Shown here: positions 1 through 4,588 of the stretch, in pieces
Layout: every line of letters starts with the position of its first letter
How positions within the stretch are numbered: the first letter of the stretch is position 1
NCBI GenBank assembly: GCA_955652545.1
Contig: CATPCA010000258.1
Location: 1 to 10,513 of the forward strand
Source of the DNA: Candidatus Dormiibacterota bacterium
GTDB taxonomy: Bacteria > Chloroflexota > Dormibacteria > UBA8260
Direction: 5' to 3'
Length of the DNA: 10,513 nucleotides
Notes under the pieces: generated by a model
Databases searched by the model: none
Told to the model about the DNA's origin: nothing
The model's input: the letters and a program-made list of their open reading frames with translations, nothing else
Made by a program: the position numbers and the translations under genes

Positions 1-459
1 CTCCAACATGCGGCGATCTCGCTCATCGACGGTTGCGCCGCTGTCGATATAGCGGCGCCGCGCGAGCTCGGCGGGGGTGTACTGCGCTGCGAGAGACGCC
101 TCCATCTCTGCCGCCTGACGCTCGGCGCCGCCGCCGGGCGCATGCCAGCGTTCCCGGCGGCGTTCATGGGCCAGTGCCCGCGCCTCGCGCTCGCTTGTCG
201 GCAGTGGGCCACCCGAAAGTGTTACCGCGGTAACGGTCGCAGCCGCGGCGATCAGTTGCCGGCCGCGGCTCGCGCTGAAGCCGTGCCGCTGCTGGCAGTA
301 CACCTCGAAGGTGGCGTAGCCGGCCTCGCGGTAGAGCTTGCGTTCGCGTATCTCGGTGAGTGCGTTGCCCACCTCGACGAACGTTTGCTTGCCGCGGTCG
401 ATGATCGCCTCGAGCTCGGACAGCGTCGCCTCGGTGAGAGCTATGGCCGTGTCGCTCAT
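1..459 (-). CDS. Phage/ICE-type accessory protein, 3' end cut by window edge
   Basis: The frame is open for 153 codons from ATG 457-459 to the window edge, so the C-terminus is missing. A strong Shine-Dalgarno (GGAGGAG, 471-465) precedes the ATG, and the ATG overlaps the stop of the upstream gene (ATGA), so the two are translationally coupled. The N-terminal half (about residues 13-75) is helical and carries the pattern TFVEVGNALTEIRERKLYRE, followed by TFEVYCQQRHGFSASRGRQL. I recognise this arrangement from many hypothetical proteins of actinobacterial phages and integrative elements. A charged, Arg/Glu-rich stretch follows (about 88-135). The HGFSASRGRQLIAAA segment resembles a helix-turn-helix recognition region, so DNA binding is plausible but not shown. 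The biochemical role is unknown. Its place as the third gene of a leftward cassette supports a mobile-element origin. Confidence 0.75.
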   Translation of the reverse strand, partial: MSDTAIALTEATLSELEAIIDRGKQTFVEVGNALTEIRERKLYREAGYATFEVYCQQRHGFSASRGRQLIAAAATVTAVTLSGGPLPTSEREARALAHERRRERWHAPGGGAERQAAEMEASLAAQYTPAELARRRYIDSGATVDERDRRMLE

Positions 460-1007
460 GCCGACTCCTCCGCGAACGCCGCGCGCACGGCCTCGGTGAG
501 TCGCTCCGAGCTGACGCCGACGGCAGCGGCCACGGCCTTCAGATGCGCGGCGACCGGCTTGTCCAGACGGTCGCGGACCTTGGCCAGTCGAGCCAGCTCA
601 GCGAGGATCGCAGCGGCTCGGTCATCGCCCATGCATGCGAGCGCCGGCCGACCGTTCGGCCCCATTGGGATGACGCCCTTCCACGCCCTCGTCTTCAAGC
701 GCTCACGACCGCCCGTCGGAAACAAGTCGGGGAAGCTCAAGCCAGCGCTCACCACCACATCGGCGGTTCCGCAGCCAGCGTGGCAATGCAGCAAGACCCG
801 GCCGTCGTCGCCCTCTTTGATGCTCAGCGAGGCTTGGCGATCGTCGTGGTGCGGACACCTCGCCATGTAGCCAGGGCCACTACGACGCACGCCCTGGAGA
901 TGGCCGAGCACGCGGTCAATCGGGCTGCCACCGTTGGCGGGGGGATCGGTGCGGACACACCTGTCCTCCTCAAACGCCGCGGTCGGGGAGACTGCGGCGT
1001 TTCTCAC
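456..1007 (-). CDS. CHC2 zinc-finger, primase-like protein lacking a TOPRIM domain
   Basis: This 183-aa protein has a zinc-binding module near its N-terminus: ARCPHHDDRQASLSI at about 49-63 and VLLHCHAGCG at 71-80. Likely ligands are C51, H54, C75 and C79. This is the CHC2-type finger found at the front of DnaG-like primases and of primase/helicase proteins of phages, plasmids and ICEs. A full primase continues into a TOPRIM catalytic domain. Here the remaining ~100 residues are a short basic stretch and an Ala-rich helical tail, so no polymerase activity is expected from this chain alone. The start is GTG at 1005-1007, overlapping the stop of the upstream HTH gene (GTGA), with no clear Shine-Dalgarno, which suggests coupled translation. 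Its 3' end overlaps the next gene. It may be a DNA-recognition subunit of element replication or a truncated primase; the first is an inference. Confidence 0.8.
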   Translation of the reverse strand: MRNAAVSPTAAFEEDRCVRTDPPANGGSPIDRVLGHLQGVRRSGPGYMARCPHHDDRQASLSIKEGDDGRVLLHCHAGCGTADVVVSAGLSFPDLFPTGGRERLKTRAWKGVIPMGPNGRPALACMGDDRAAAILAELARLAKVRDRLDKPVAAHLKAVAAAVGVSSERLTEAVRAAFAEESA

Positions 1008-1219
1008 GTCTGGGGGGCTTCGCGCCCGAGGGCGCCGGCAGCTGTCCTGCGTACCTCGATGTACTGAGTCAGACCATCCATGGTGATCAGCCGGCGTCGT
1101 CCGATCACCAGCGAGGGCAGGAGCCCGGAGTACACGAGCCGGTTGACCGTGGAGCGACGGACGCCGAGAAGGTCGCCGGCCTGGTCGATGGACACGAGCA
1201 GCGGGGTGGTTGTCGTCAT
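1004..1219 (-). CDS. Excisionase-like / MerR-type HTH DNA-binding protein
   Basis: This 71-aa protein is almost entirely one winged helix-turn-helix: SIDQAGDLLGVRRSTVNRLV (residues 10-29), then SGLLPSLVIGRRRLI, then DGLTQYIE. This is the standard layout of small excisionase/MerR-like (HTH_17 type) proteins of actinobacterial mobile elements: a short helix, a recognition helix ending at a Leu-Val turn, an R-R-R wing, and a closing helix. The ATG at 1217-1219 starts just before the domain. A GTG at 1261 would add 14 residues but would lie in the control region of the divergent gene and has no ribosome binding site, so the ATG is preferred. It heads a leftward cassette and overlaps the CHC2 gene by four bases. 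It could act as Xis, as a repressor of its own region, or both; the sequence does not decide. Confidence 0.8.
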   Translation of the reverse strand: MTTTTPLLVSIDQAGDLLGVRRSTVNRLVYSGLLPSLVIGRRRLITMDGLTQYIEVRRTAAGALGREAPQT

Positions 1220-1239
1220 GCCCCGGAGTGTGCCAGTAT

Positions 1240-1259
1240 CTGCCTCGCTAAACTGCCTC
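1240..1259. repeat. Short direct repeat in the divergent control region
   Basis: Two exact copies of CTGCCTC lie at 1240-1246 and 1253-1259, one 13-base step apart. They sit between the start codons of the divergent HTH genes (1219 and 1282). The spacing is close to one and a quarter helical turns. It could be a paired operator for one of the two adjacent DNA-binding proteins. Seven-base copies can arise by chance, so this is tentative. Confidence 0.35.
1249..1254 (+). promoter_or_regulatory. Possible -10 box for the 1282 gene
   Basis: TAAACT fits the TANNNT pattern and lies 27 bases before the ATG at 1282. That would place the transcription start near 1261, just in front of the ribosome binding site AGAGGA (1268-1273, eight bases from the ATG). 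No convincing -35 element is present. The box overlaps the direct repeat, so a repressor bound there could block it. Confidence 0.25.
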
Positions 1260-1281
1260 ACTCTAGAAGAGGAATATCAAG

Positions 1282-1992
1282 ATGGGCGTGGCTCTGACCT
1301 TCGGCGATCGCGTCTATATCGGGCCGGACGGGGTCCCGTGGATGGTGCCGTTGCTGGCCACCATCGACAAACCGGAGCTGCCCTGCCAGGTCGTGCTTCG
1401 ACTGTCCACGGAGAAGGGCGACATCGTCGTCGAGGAGGTCACCTACAAACGCCGTCCCACCGATCCCCCGATCACGCCATCGACGATCGCAGCCGCCCCC
1501 GTGCTCAAGATGGTCGAGCTGGCCATGCGCCTCGAGGCAAGTGCTGCCCATGCCGGGGCGAAGATCGAGCTCCTGCGCCTGCTGGGCACGGATTGGCAGG
1601 AGGACATGGGGGACATCGACCCCCTCATCGCTGATGCTCTGCGCCGACACGGTCCCCTCTCGGATGACATCGCGGTGGCGCTGAGGCGGGTGAAGGCACA
1701 GGACCCCACGCTGCTCCGACACCAGATCCGCAGCCGGCGGATCCGGCGACGCAGCATCGACAGGCGGTTCCTGGCCAGAGTCGCCAAGGTCTACACCGAC
1801 GCGTTGGTCGAGGGAAAGTCACCGGACATCGCGGTGGCCAAGAAGCTTGACTCCCATTGGGATCCAAAGCTCAACCGCGTACCAAAGACGGCCCAGCGGT
1901 GGGTACGAAAGGCACGCGACGCGGGGTTGCTCGGAGAGACGGAGCCGGGGCGTAAGGGCGGCGCATTGCTCCAGCCCAACCTTGCCGAATAA
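1282..1992 (+). CDS. Mobile-element-associated protein with C-terminal helix-turn-helix
   Basis: This 236-aa protein begins at an ATG with a good Shine-Dalgarno (AGAGGA, 1268-1273, spacing 8). Residues 1-60 look like small beta strands (TFGDRVYIGPDGVPWMVPLL, then EKGDIVVEEVTYKRR). The middle (70-140) is helical. A very basic stretch, RSRRIRRRSIDRR (150-162), leads into a C-terminal segment (163-218) that ends TAQRWVRKARDAGLLG and is followed by PGRKGG. This tail matches a pattern I know from actinobacterial hypothetical proteins near integrases and phage genes, read as an HTH whose recognition helix is the QRWVRKAR segment. The gene diverges from the excisionase-like gene across 62 bases, the usual place for an element regulator. 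A role as transcriptional regulator is inferred; the N-terminal part is unassigned. Confidence 0.75.
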   Translation: MGVALTFGDRVYIGPDGVPWMVPLLATIDKPELPCQVVLRLSTEKGDIVVEEVTYKRRPTDPPITPSTIAAAPVLKMVELAMRLEASAAHAGAKIELLRLLGTDWQEDMGDIDPLIADALRRHGPLSDDIAVALRRVKAQDPTLLRHQIRSRRIRRRSIDRRFLARVAKVYTDALVEGKSPDIAVAKKLDSHWDPKLNRVPKTAQRWVRKARDAGLLGETEPGRKGGALLQPNLAE

Positions 1993-2011
1993 CACCTTCG
2001 CTGACACCTTC
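1992..2011. repeat. Tandem pair of ACACCTTC just after the 1282 gene
   Basis: ACACCTTC occurs at 1992-1999 and again at 2004-2011, a 12-base period, starting on the last base of the stop codon of the 1282 gene. The position, between the last element gene and the tRNA remnant, would suit an arm-type recombinase site. Two short copies alone are weak evidence. Confidence 0.3.
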
Positions 2012-2012
2012 A

Positions 2013-2027
2013 GCGTGGAAAACACGC
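2013..2027 (+). terminator. Small hairpin downstream of the 1282 gene
   Basis: GCGTG (2013-2017) and CACGC (2023-2027) form a 5-bp stem with a GAAAA loop, 20 bases past the stop codon at 1992. There is no U-tract, so it is at best a weak terminator or 3'-end stabiliser. The rest of the gene-free stretch 2028-2136 holds two further inverted repeats: ACGGC/GCCGT (2075-2087), nested inside CACGCC/GGCGTG (2051-2056 and 2088-2093). No reading frame there looks real. Confidence 0.3.
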
Positions 2028-2136
2028 CGACATCTCGGCGAACGTCAGGGCACGCCAGCAACCGAAGGGCGAATACGGCGACGCCGTGGCGTGACACATA
2101 CAGGGACGCTCGGACACGGTGGCGAACGCCGCGTAG

Positions 2137-2179
2137 CAGACTTTTCAGACCTGTGCTCTACCAACTGAGCTACCTCGGC
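2137..2179 (-). pseudogene. 5' half of a tRNA-Phe(GAA) gene, truncated after the anticodon arm
   Basis: Read on the minus strand from 2179, the sequence has a 7-base acceptor strand (GCCGAGG), TA, a perfect D arm (GCTC-AGTTGGTA-GAGC), A26, and an anticodon arm CAGGT-CTGAAAA-GTCTG with anticodon GAA, so Phe. The anticodon stem pairs only with two G-U pairs (30:40 and 31:39). Beyond this point the tRNA fails. The following bases contain no GTTCRA T-loop with pairing arms (a TTCG is present but its stem has two mismatches and A58 is absent). No CCTCGGC strand complements the acceptor. The break lies at the anticodon arm, a known crossover position for tRNA-targeting integrases, and the missing 3' side faces the mobile-element genes. 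A functional tRNA from this locus is unlikely. Confidence 0.7.
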
Positions 2180-2188
2180 GAAGCGCGT

Positions 2189-2194
2189 AGTTTA
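2189..2194 (-). promoter_or_regulatory. Possible -10 box retained in front of the tRNA-Phe half-gene
   Basis: On the minus strand TAAACT ends nine bases before the first tRNA base (2179), correct spacing for a tRNA transcription start. No clear -35 is seen. If active, it would transcribe a hybrid RNA running from the tRNA 5' half into the element's right end. Confidence 0.35.
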
Positions 2195-2242
2195 GACGGG
2201 CCACCTGGGCGATCCGAGCGCGTACCTCCAGCGCACCGCTCC

Positions 2243-2248
2243 TACAAT
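2243..2248 (+). promoter_or_regulatory. -10 box TACAAT giving a probable leaderless transcript
   Basis: TACAAT matches the sigma-70 -10 consensus at five of six positions. It ends six bases before the ATG at 2255, so transcription would begin at or next to the start codon. No Shine-Dalgarno is present between. This is the usual arrangement of leaderless genes in high-GC Gram-positive bacteria and relatives. No clear -35 hexamer is visible. Confidence 0.5.
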
Positions 2249-2254
2249 CGAGCC

Positions 2255-2887
2255 ATGAGTCGGGTCATTCAGGTTCGCGTCCGCGGGCTCGCTCCCGACG
2301 CACGCGACGCCCTTCAGGCGCGGTTCGCCGCCCTGGTGAGCGGCCGCGAGTGGCGCGAAGGTGTCCCTTGGCTCGCCGACGCCGCGTCGCGCGACATCCT
2401 CCCTTTGCTTTTCTTCGACCAAGCCCAGGCTGAGGCGCGCAGCGTGGGTCAGCAACCGCCGTCCGCTGCGACCTTCGTCCGTATCGCCGGTGACGAGGCG
2501 GACGCGCTGGCGCTGACGTTCATCGGCCGTGACCTGTCGGAGCGTTTCGGCGTGGATGTCGACCTGCGTGACCCAGACAATCCGATCGCCAAACTGCGTC
2601 ATGTCGAGTTGACGTCAGGGCGGCTGCACAACGGTGCCGCCCTCGAGTCCATCCTCGTGCGACGAGCTATCTTCCGGCGCATGCCTGACGGATCGCGGAT
2701 GGAGATGATCCCTCCCCGGGCGCGCGGATCCGCGTTCGGGCGGGCCGTCGGCGACGACAACGAACTCAGCTGGAGCTTCATCGTCCACGACATCCGCATC
2801 GTCGACTCGTCCTTCCTCGGCGCCGAAGCCGAGGCGATGCGCATCTTCCGCGGTTTCCGGGCGCTGCCTTCCGACGATCGCGCATGA
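2255..2887 (+). CDS. Hypothetical protein, 210 aa, coupled to dtd
   Basis: I do not recognise this protein. It starts at ATG 2255, directly behind a TACAAT box. The frame is open further upstream to 1847, but that part crosses the 1282 gene and the tRNA remnant and is not coding. There is no signal peptide or membrane segment. The chain alternates strand-like and helical parts: a short N-terminal strand IQVRVRG (5-11), a hydrophobic patch ILPLLFF (48-54), and strand-like segments such as LSWSFIVHDIRIVDSS (171-186). Polar, charged segments with many acidic residues suggest a soluble alpha/beta protein. Its stop (TGA, 2885-2887) overlaps the ATG of dtd (2884), so the two are co-translated and probably functionally connected. 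A role in tRNA quality control would be only a guess from this pairing. Confidence 0.7.
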   Translation: MSRVIQVRVRGLAPDARDALQARFAALVSGREWREGVPWLADAASRDILPLLFFDQAQAEARSVGQQPPSAATFVRIAGDEADALALTFIGRDLSERFGVDVDLRDPDNPIAKLRHVELTSGRLHNGAALESILVRRAIFRRMPDGSRMEMIPPRARGSAFGRAVGDDNELSWSFIVHDIRIVDSSFLGAEAEAMRIFRGFRALPSDDRA

Positions 2888-3351
2888 GAGCGGTGGTGCA
2901 ACGCACCACGCGCGCGTCCGTCCATGTGGATGGCTCAACGGTCGGCGAGATCGGGACTGGCGTGCTGATCCTGTTGGGGGTTGGCCGGGAGGACGATGAC
3001 GACTCCGCAGATCGATTGGCCTCCCGTGTGGCCGGGCTGCGCATCTTCGCGGATACCGATGGACGGATGAACCGCGACCTGACGCAGGTCGGCGGCGCCC
3101 TGCTGGTGGTGAGTCAGTTCACGCTCCTCGCTGACGCCAGCAGGGGCCATAGGCCGTCGTTCATCGGCGCCGCGCCGCCAGAGCAAGGCGAGCGGCTCTA
3201 CTCACGGTTCGTCGAGAGGCTGCGCGGGATGGGGCTGCCTGTGGCGACGGGAGTGTTCGGCGCACACATGGAGGTCGAGCTGGTCAACGACGGGCCGGTG
3301 ACCCTGGTCCTGACGGCCGGAGAAGGCCCCTGGAAGGCCGACGCGGGCTGA
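2884..3351 (+). CDS. dtd: D-aminoacyl-tRNA deacylase (D-Tyr-tRNA(Tyr) deacylase)
   Basis: The 155-aa product has the full family length and motifs. It begins MRAVVQRTTRASV, as most Dtd proteins do. It has the SQFTL box at residues 77-81 with the active-site Thr80, RGHRPSF at 87-93, the TGVFGAHMEV strand (122-131), and NDGPVT at 135-140, which contains the Gly-cisPro motif used for chiral selection. The enzyme removes D-amino acids (and glycine from tRNA-Ala in known members) from mischarged tRNAs in the cytoplasm, as a homodimer. The ATG overlaps the stop of the upstream 210-aa gene, and there is no independent ribosome binding site, so translation is coupled. Its stop lies two bases from the 3' end of the convergent Nudix-type gene. 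Confidence 0.95.
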   Translation: MRAVVQRTTRASVHVDGSTVGEIGTGVLILLGVGREDDDDSADRLASRVAGLRIFADTDGRMNRDLTQVGGALLVVSQFTLLADASRGHRPSFIGAAPPEQGERLYSRFVERLRGMGLPVATGVFGAHMEVELVNDGPVTLVLTAGEGPWKADAG

Positions 3352-3353
3352 GG

Positions 3354-4082
3354 TCAGGCGCTGCGACGCGCTCGGAGGGCCACCAGTTGCTCGTTCTCGC
3401 TGCCGGTGCCGGCGTAGCGGAACAACTCTGGCGGCCGACCGCCGGTCCCGGCGGGGGAGCGGAACCGGGGCACACGTCCCCGCAGGCCCGCGACCTCGCG
3501 GTCGGGCACAGCGCGGAGAAGGCCGCTGTCACGCAACTCCTGGATCCGGCGACGGAACGTGCGGTCGCTGCCCTCCGGGCCGCCATGGAGTGCGACATGA
3601 ACCCGAAGAAGGTCGTCGCCGGTGAACACGTCGCCGAGCAGTGAGGCGGCGCCGCCAACTTGACGGGCGTCCTGGCGGAGACGCTCAGTCGCCTGGCGAA
3701 GAGCAGAGGCCTCGCGCGGCTCCAGCCGCAGCCCACGACCAACGGCCGCCCAGGCCCCGCCGCCGTCGAGATCGGCCAGAGGGGCTGTGGCGTAATACCA
3801 CGCGGTCACGGTCCGCGCTCCTCGGCCGGGATCGTCATCGATGCCGACAAGGTGGAGCCGCTCGGTCCGGCTGCCGCGACGCCCCCCGACATCCACCCCG
3901 GCGGCGGCGGCGAGGCGGGCGGCTGCGTCAACCAAGCGCTCCCGCCCCCCGAGCTCCCCTCTGGGAAGGCTGCGACGCACTGTGAGCACCTGCAGCGCGC
4001 GGCTGGAAGGGACCCCCGGATCGGCATCGAAGCCGAAGACGGCCACCCCCACTGCGATCGCAGCCTGCGCCCCACGGGCCAT
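3354..4082 (-). CDS. NrtR-like transcriptional regulator: degenerate Nudix domain plus winged helix
   Basis: This 242-aa protein has two parts. Residues 7-100 fit a Nudix fold, with strand AAIAVGVAVFGF, a Nudix-box region at 39-65, and RTVTAWYYA at 90-98. In the box G42, E48, R56 and G62 remain, but the R-E-x-x-E-E glutamates needed for metal-dependent hydrolysis are replaced by Leu and Ala (RLAAAAG), so it should not be an active hydrolase. Residues 147-223 form the winged helix typical of NrtR: LLGDVFTGDDLLRVHVAL, RTFRRRIQELRDSGLL, and the closing GRPPELFRY. NrtR proteins bind ADP-ribose or related effectors through the Nudix domain and control NAD or pentose genes. The ATG at 4082 is chosen over GTG 4085 because GGAGG lies six bases upstream. 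The regulated genes are not known; rpiA lies nearby. Confidence 0.8.
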   Translation of the reverse strand: MARGAQAAIAVGVAVFGFDADPGVPSSRALQVLTVRRSLPRGELGGRERLVDAAARLAAAAGVDVGGRRGSRTERLHLVGIDDDPGRGARTVTAWYYATAPLADLDGGGAWAAVGRGLRLEPREASALRQATERLRQDARQVGGAASLLGDVFTGDDLLRVHVALHGGPEGSDRTFRRRIQELRDSGLLRAVPDREVAGLRGRVPRFRSPAGTGGRPPELFRYAGTGSENEQLVALRARRSA

Positions 4083-4088
4083 CACCTA

Positions 4089-4093
4089 CCTCC
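4089..4093 (-). promoter_or_regulatory. Ribosome binding site fixing the start of the Nudix-type regulator
   Basis: GGAGG on the minus strand lies six bases from the ATG at 4082 but only three from the alternative GTG at 4085, which favours the ATG. Confidence 0.6.
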
Positions 4094-4130
4094 TTGTTTA
4101 GGCTGATAATGGCACAAACTGGCGTTTCGG

Positions 4131-4151
4131 AGTCGCTTTTGCGGGGCGACT
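4131..4151 (-). terminator. Hairpin between tRNA-Val and the Nudix-type regulator
   Basis: AGTCGC (4131-4136) and GCGACT (4146-4151) make a perfect 6-bp stem with a 9-base loop. It lies 40 bases past the 3' end of tRNA-Val and 49 bases before the regulator start. No U-tract follows in either direction. It could end the tRNA transcript, guide 3' processing, or lie in the leader of the regulator mRNA. Function is uncertain. Confidence 0.3.
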
Positions 4152-4190
4152 GACGCGTTCGCCTCCCGGCAGAGGACCCCGGGCTGTCGG

Positions 4191-4264
4191 TGGGCGGGGC
4201 AGGGATCGAACCCGCGGCCTTCTCGGTGTAAGCGAGACGCTCTGACCAGCTGAGCTACCCGCCC
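4191..4264 (-). tRNA. tRNA-Val(UAC)
   Basis: The minus strand gives a complete cloverleaf of 74 bases. Acceptor GGGCGGG pairs with CCCGCCC. The D arm is GCTC...GAGC. The anticodon arm is TCTCG-CTTACAC-CGAGA with anticodon TAC (Val). The T arm is GCGGG-TTCGATC-CCTGC, and the discriminator is A. The next three bases are CCG, not CCA, so the CCA end must be added after transcription. It lies 22 bases behind the PRC-barrel-like gene in the same direction. Confidence 0.95.
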
Positions 4265-4273
4265 GGCTCGCCC

Positions 4274-4279
4274 ACTGTA
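4274..4279 (-). promoter_or_regulatory. Possible -10 box for tRNA-Val
   Basis: TACAGT on the minus strand (TANNNT pattern) ends nine bases before the tRNA 5' end, the same distance as the TAAACT box in front of the tRNA-Phe remnant. It lies just past the stop codon of the upstream gene. No -35 element is recognisable. Confidence 0.35.
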
Positions 4280-4286
4280 GCGCCGA

Positions 4287-4553
4287 TCAGCCGCCTCGAG
4301 CGGGAGGGAGCGACTCGACCTGCTCAGCCCCGAGGTCCGCGCGGATGTATTCGGCCGTGATGCGTTCGATGCGATCCGCCGTGATCTCGACCTCCGGACC
4401 GAACACCCCCGGACGCAGGGACACCCCGTGGAAGATGTCTGCCCCGTCATCGGCGAGGACCCGGTGGACGGTCCCGATCTGGTGGCCGTCGCGGTCGAGG
4501 ATCTTGTGGCCCGGCTTGATGGCGGTCCAGGCGAGGACCTCGTCGTCGGCCAT
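4287..4553 (-). CDS. Small PRC-barrel-like (DUF2171-type) protein
   Basis: The 88-aa product has the pattern of PRC-barrel-like beta proteins: IKPGHKILDRDGHQIGTVHR at 12-31 is the 'switch on a defined property' strand pair. A turn (DDGADIFHGVSL) and GPEVEITADRIERITAEYI (52-70) follow. Such domains are soluble small barrels found in proteins linked to RNA processing, photosynthetic complexes or stress, and their ligands are mostly unknown. The ATG at 4553 is chosen because GGAGG lies eight bases upstream; a GTG at 4562 would sit on that ribosome binding site. It lies 35 bases downstream of rpiA in the same direction and is probably co-transcribed with it. Exact function is unknown. Confidence 0.7.
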   Translation of the reverse strand: MADDEVLAWTAIKPGHKILDRDGHQIGTVHRVLADDGADIFHGVSLRPGVFGPEVEITADRIERITAEYIRADLGAEQVESLPPARGG

Positions 4554-4561
4554 TGCGGCCA

Positions 4562-4566
4562 CCTCC
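4562..4566 (-). promoter_or_regulatory. Ribosome binding site of the PRC-barrel-like gene
   Basis: GGAGG (within AGGAGGT on the minus strand) lies eight bases before ATG 4553 and overlaps the alternative GTG at 4562, which rules that start out. Confidence 0.6.
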
Positions 4567-4588
4567 TGATTCGCAGTCGCGGTGGCGC

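Noticed and set aside
142..870. Long plus-strand open frame of 242 codons
   Set aside because: It lies antisense to the coupled phage-type and CHC2 genes, has no ribosome binding site, and reads as low-complexity Ala/Arg/Ser sequence typical of a high-GC shadow frame.
2095..2179. Complete tRNA-Phe at this place
   Set aside because: Threading the following bases into a T arm leaves two mismatches in a 5-bp stem and no A58, and no strand pairs with the acceptor GCCGAGG, so only the 5' half is supported.
1847..2254. Upstream extension of the 210-aa gene's frame
   Set aside because: It overlaps the 3' end of the 1282 gene, the non-coding repeat stretch and the tRNA remnant; the TACAAT box supports the start at 2255.
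4094..4120. Possible operator GTTT...AAAC upstream of the Nudix-type regulator
   Set aside because: The matching arms are only four bases and do not resemble known NrtR operators, so it is not distinguishable from chance.
4165..4183. CCCGG/CCGGG hairpin just after tRNA-Val as a terminator
   Set aside because: It has only five base pairs, a 9-base loop and no U-tract; the hairpin at 4131-4151 is somewhat better and even that is weak.
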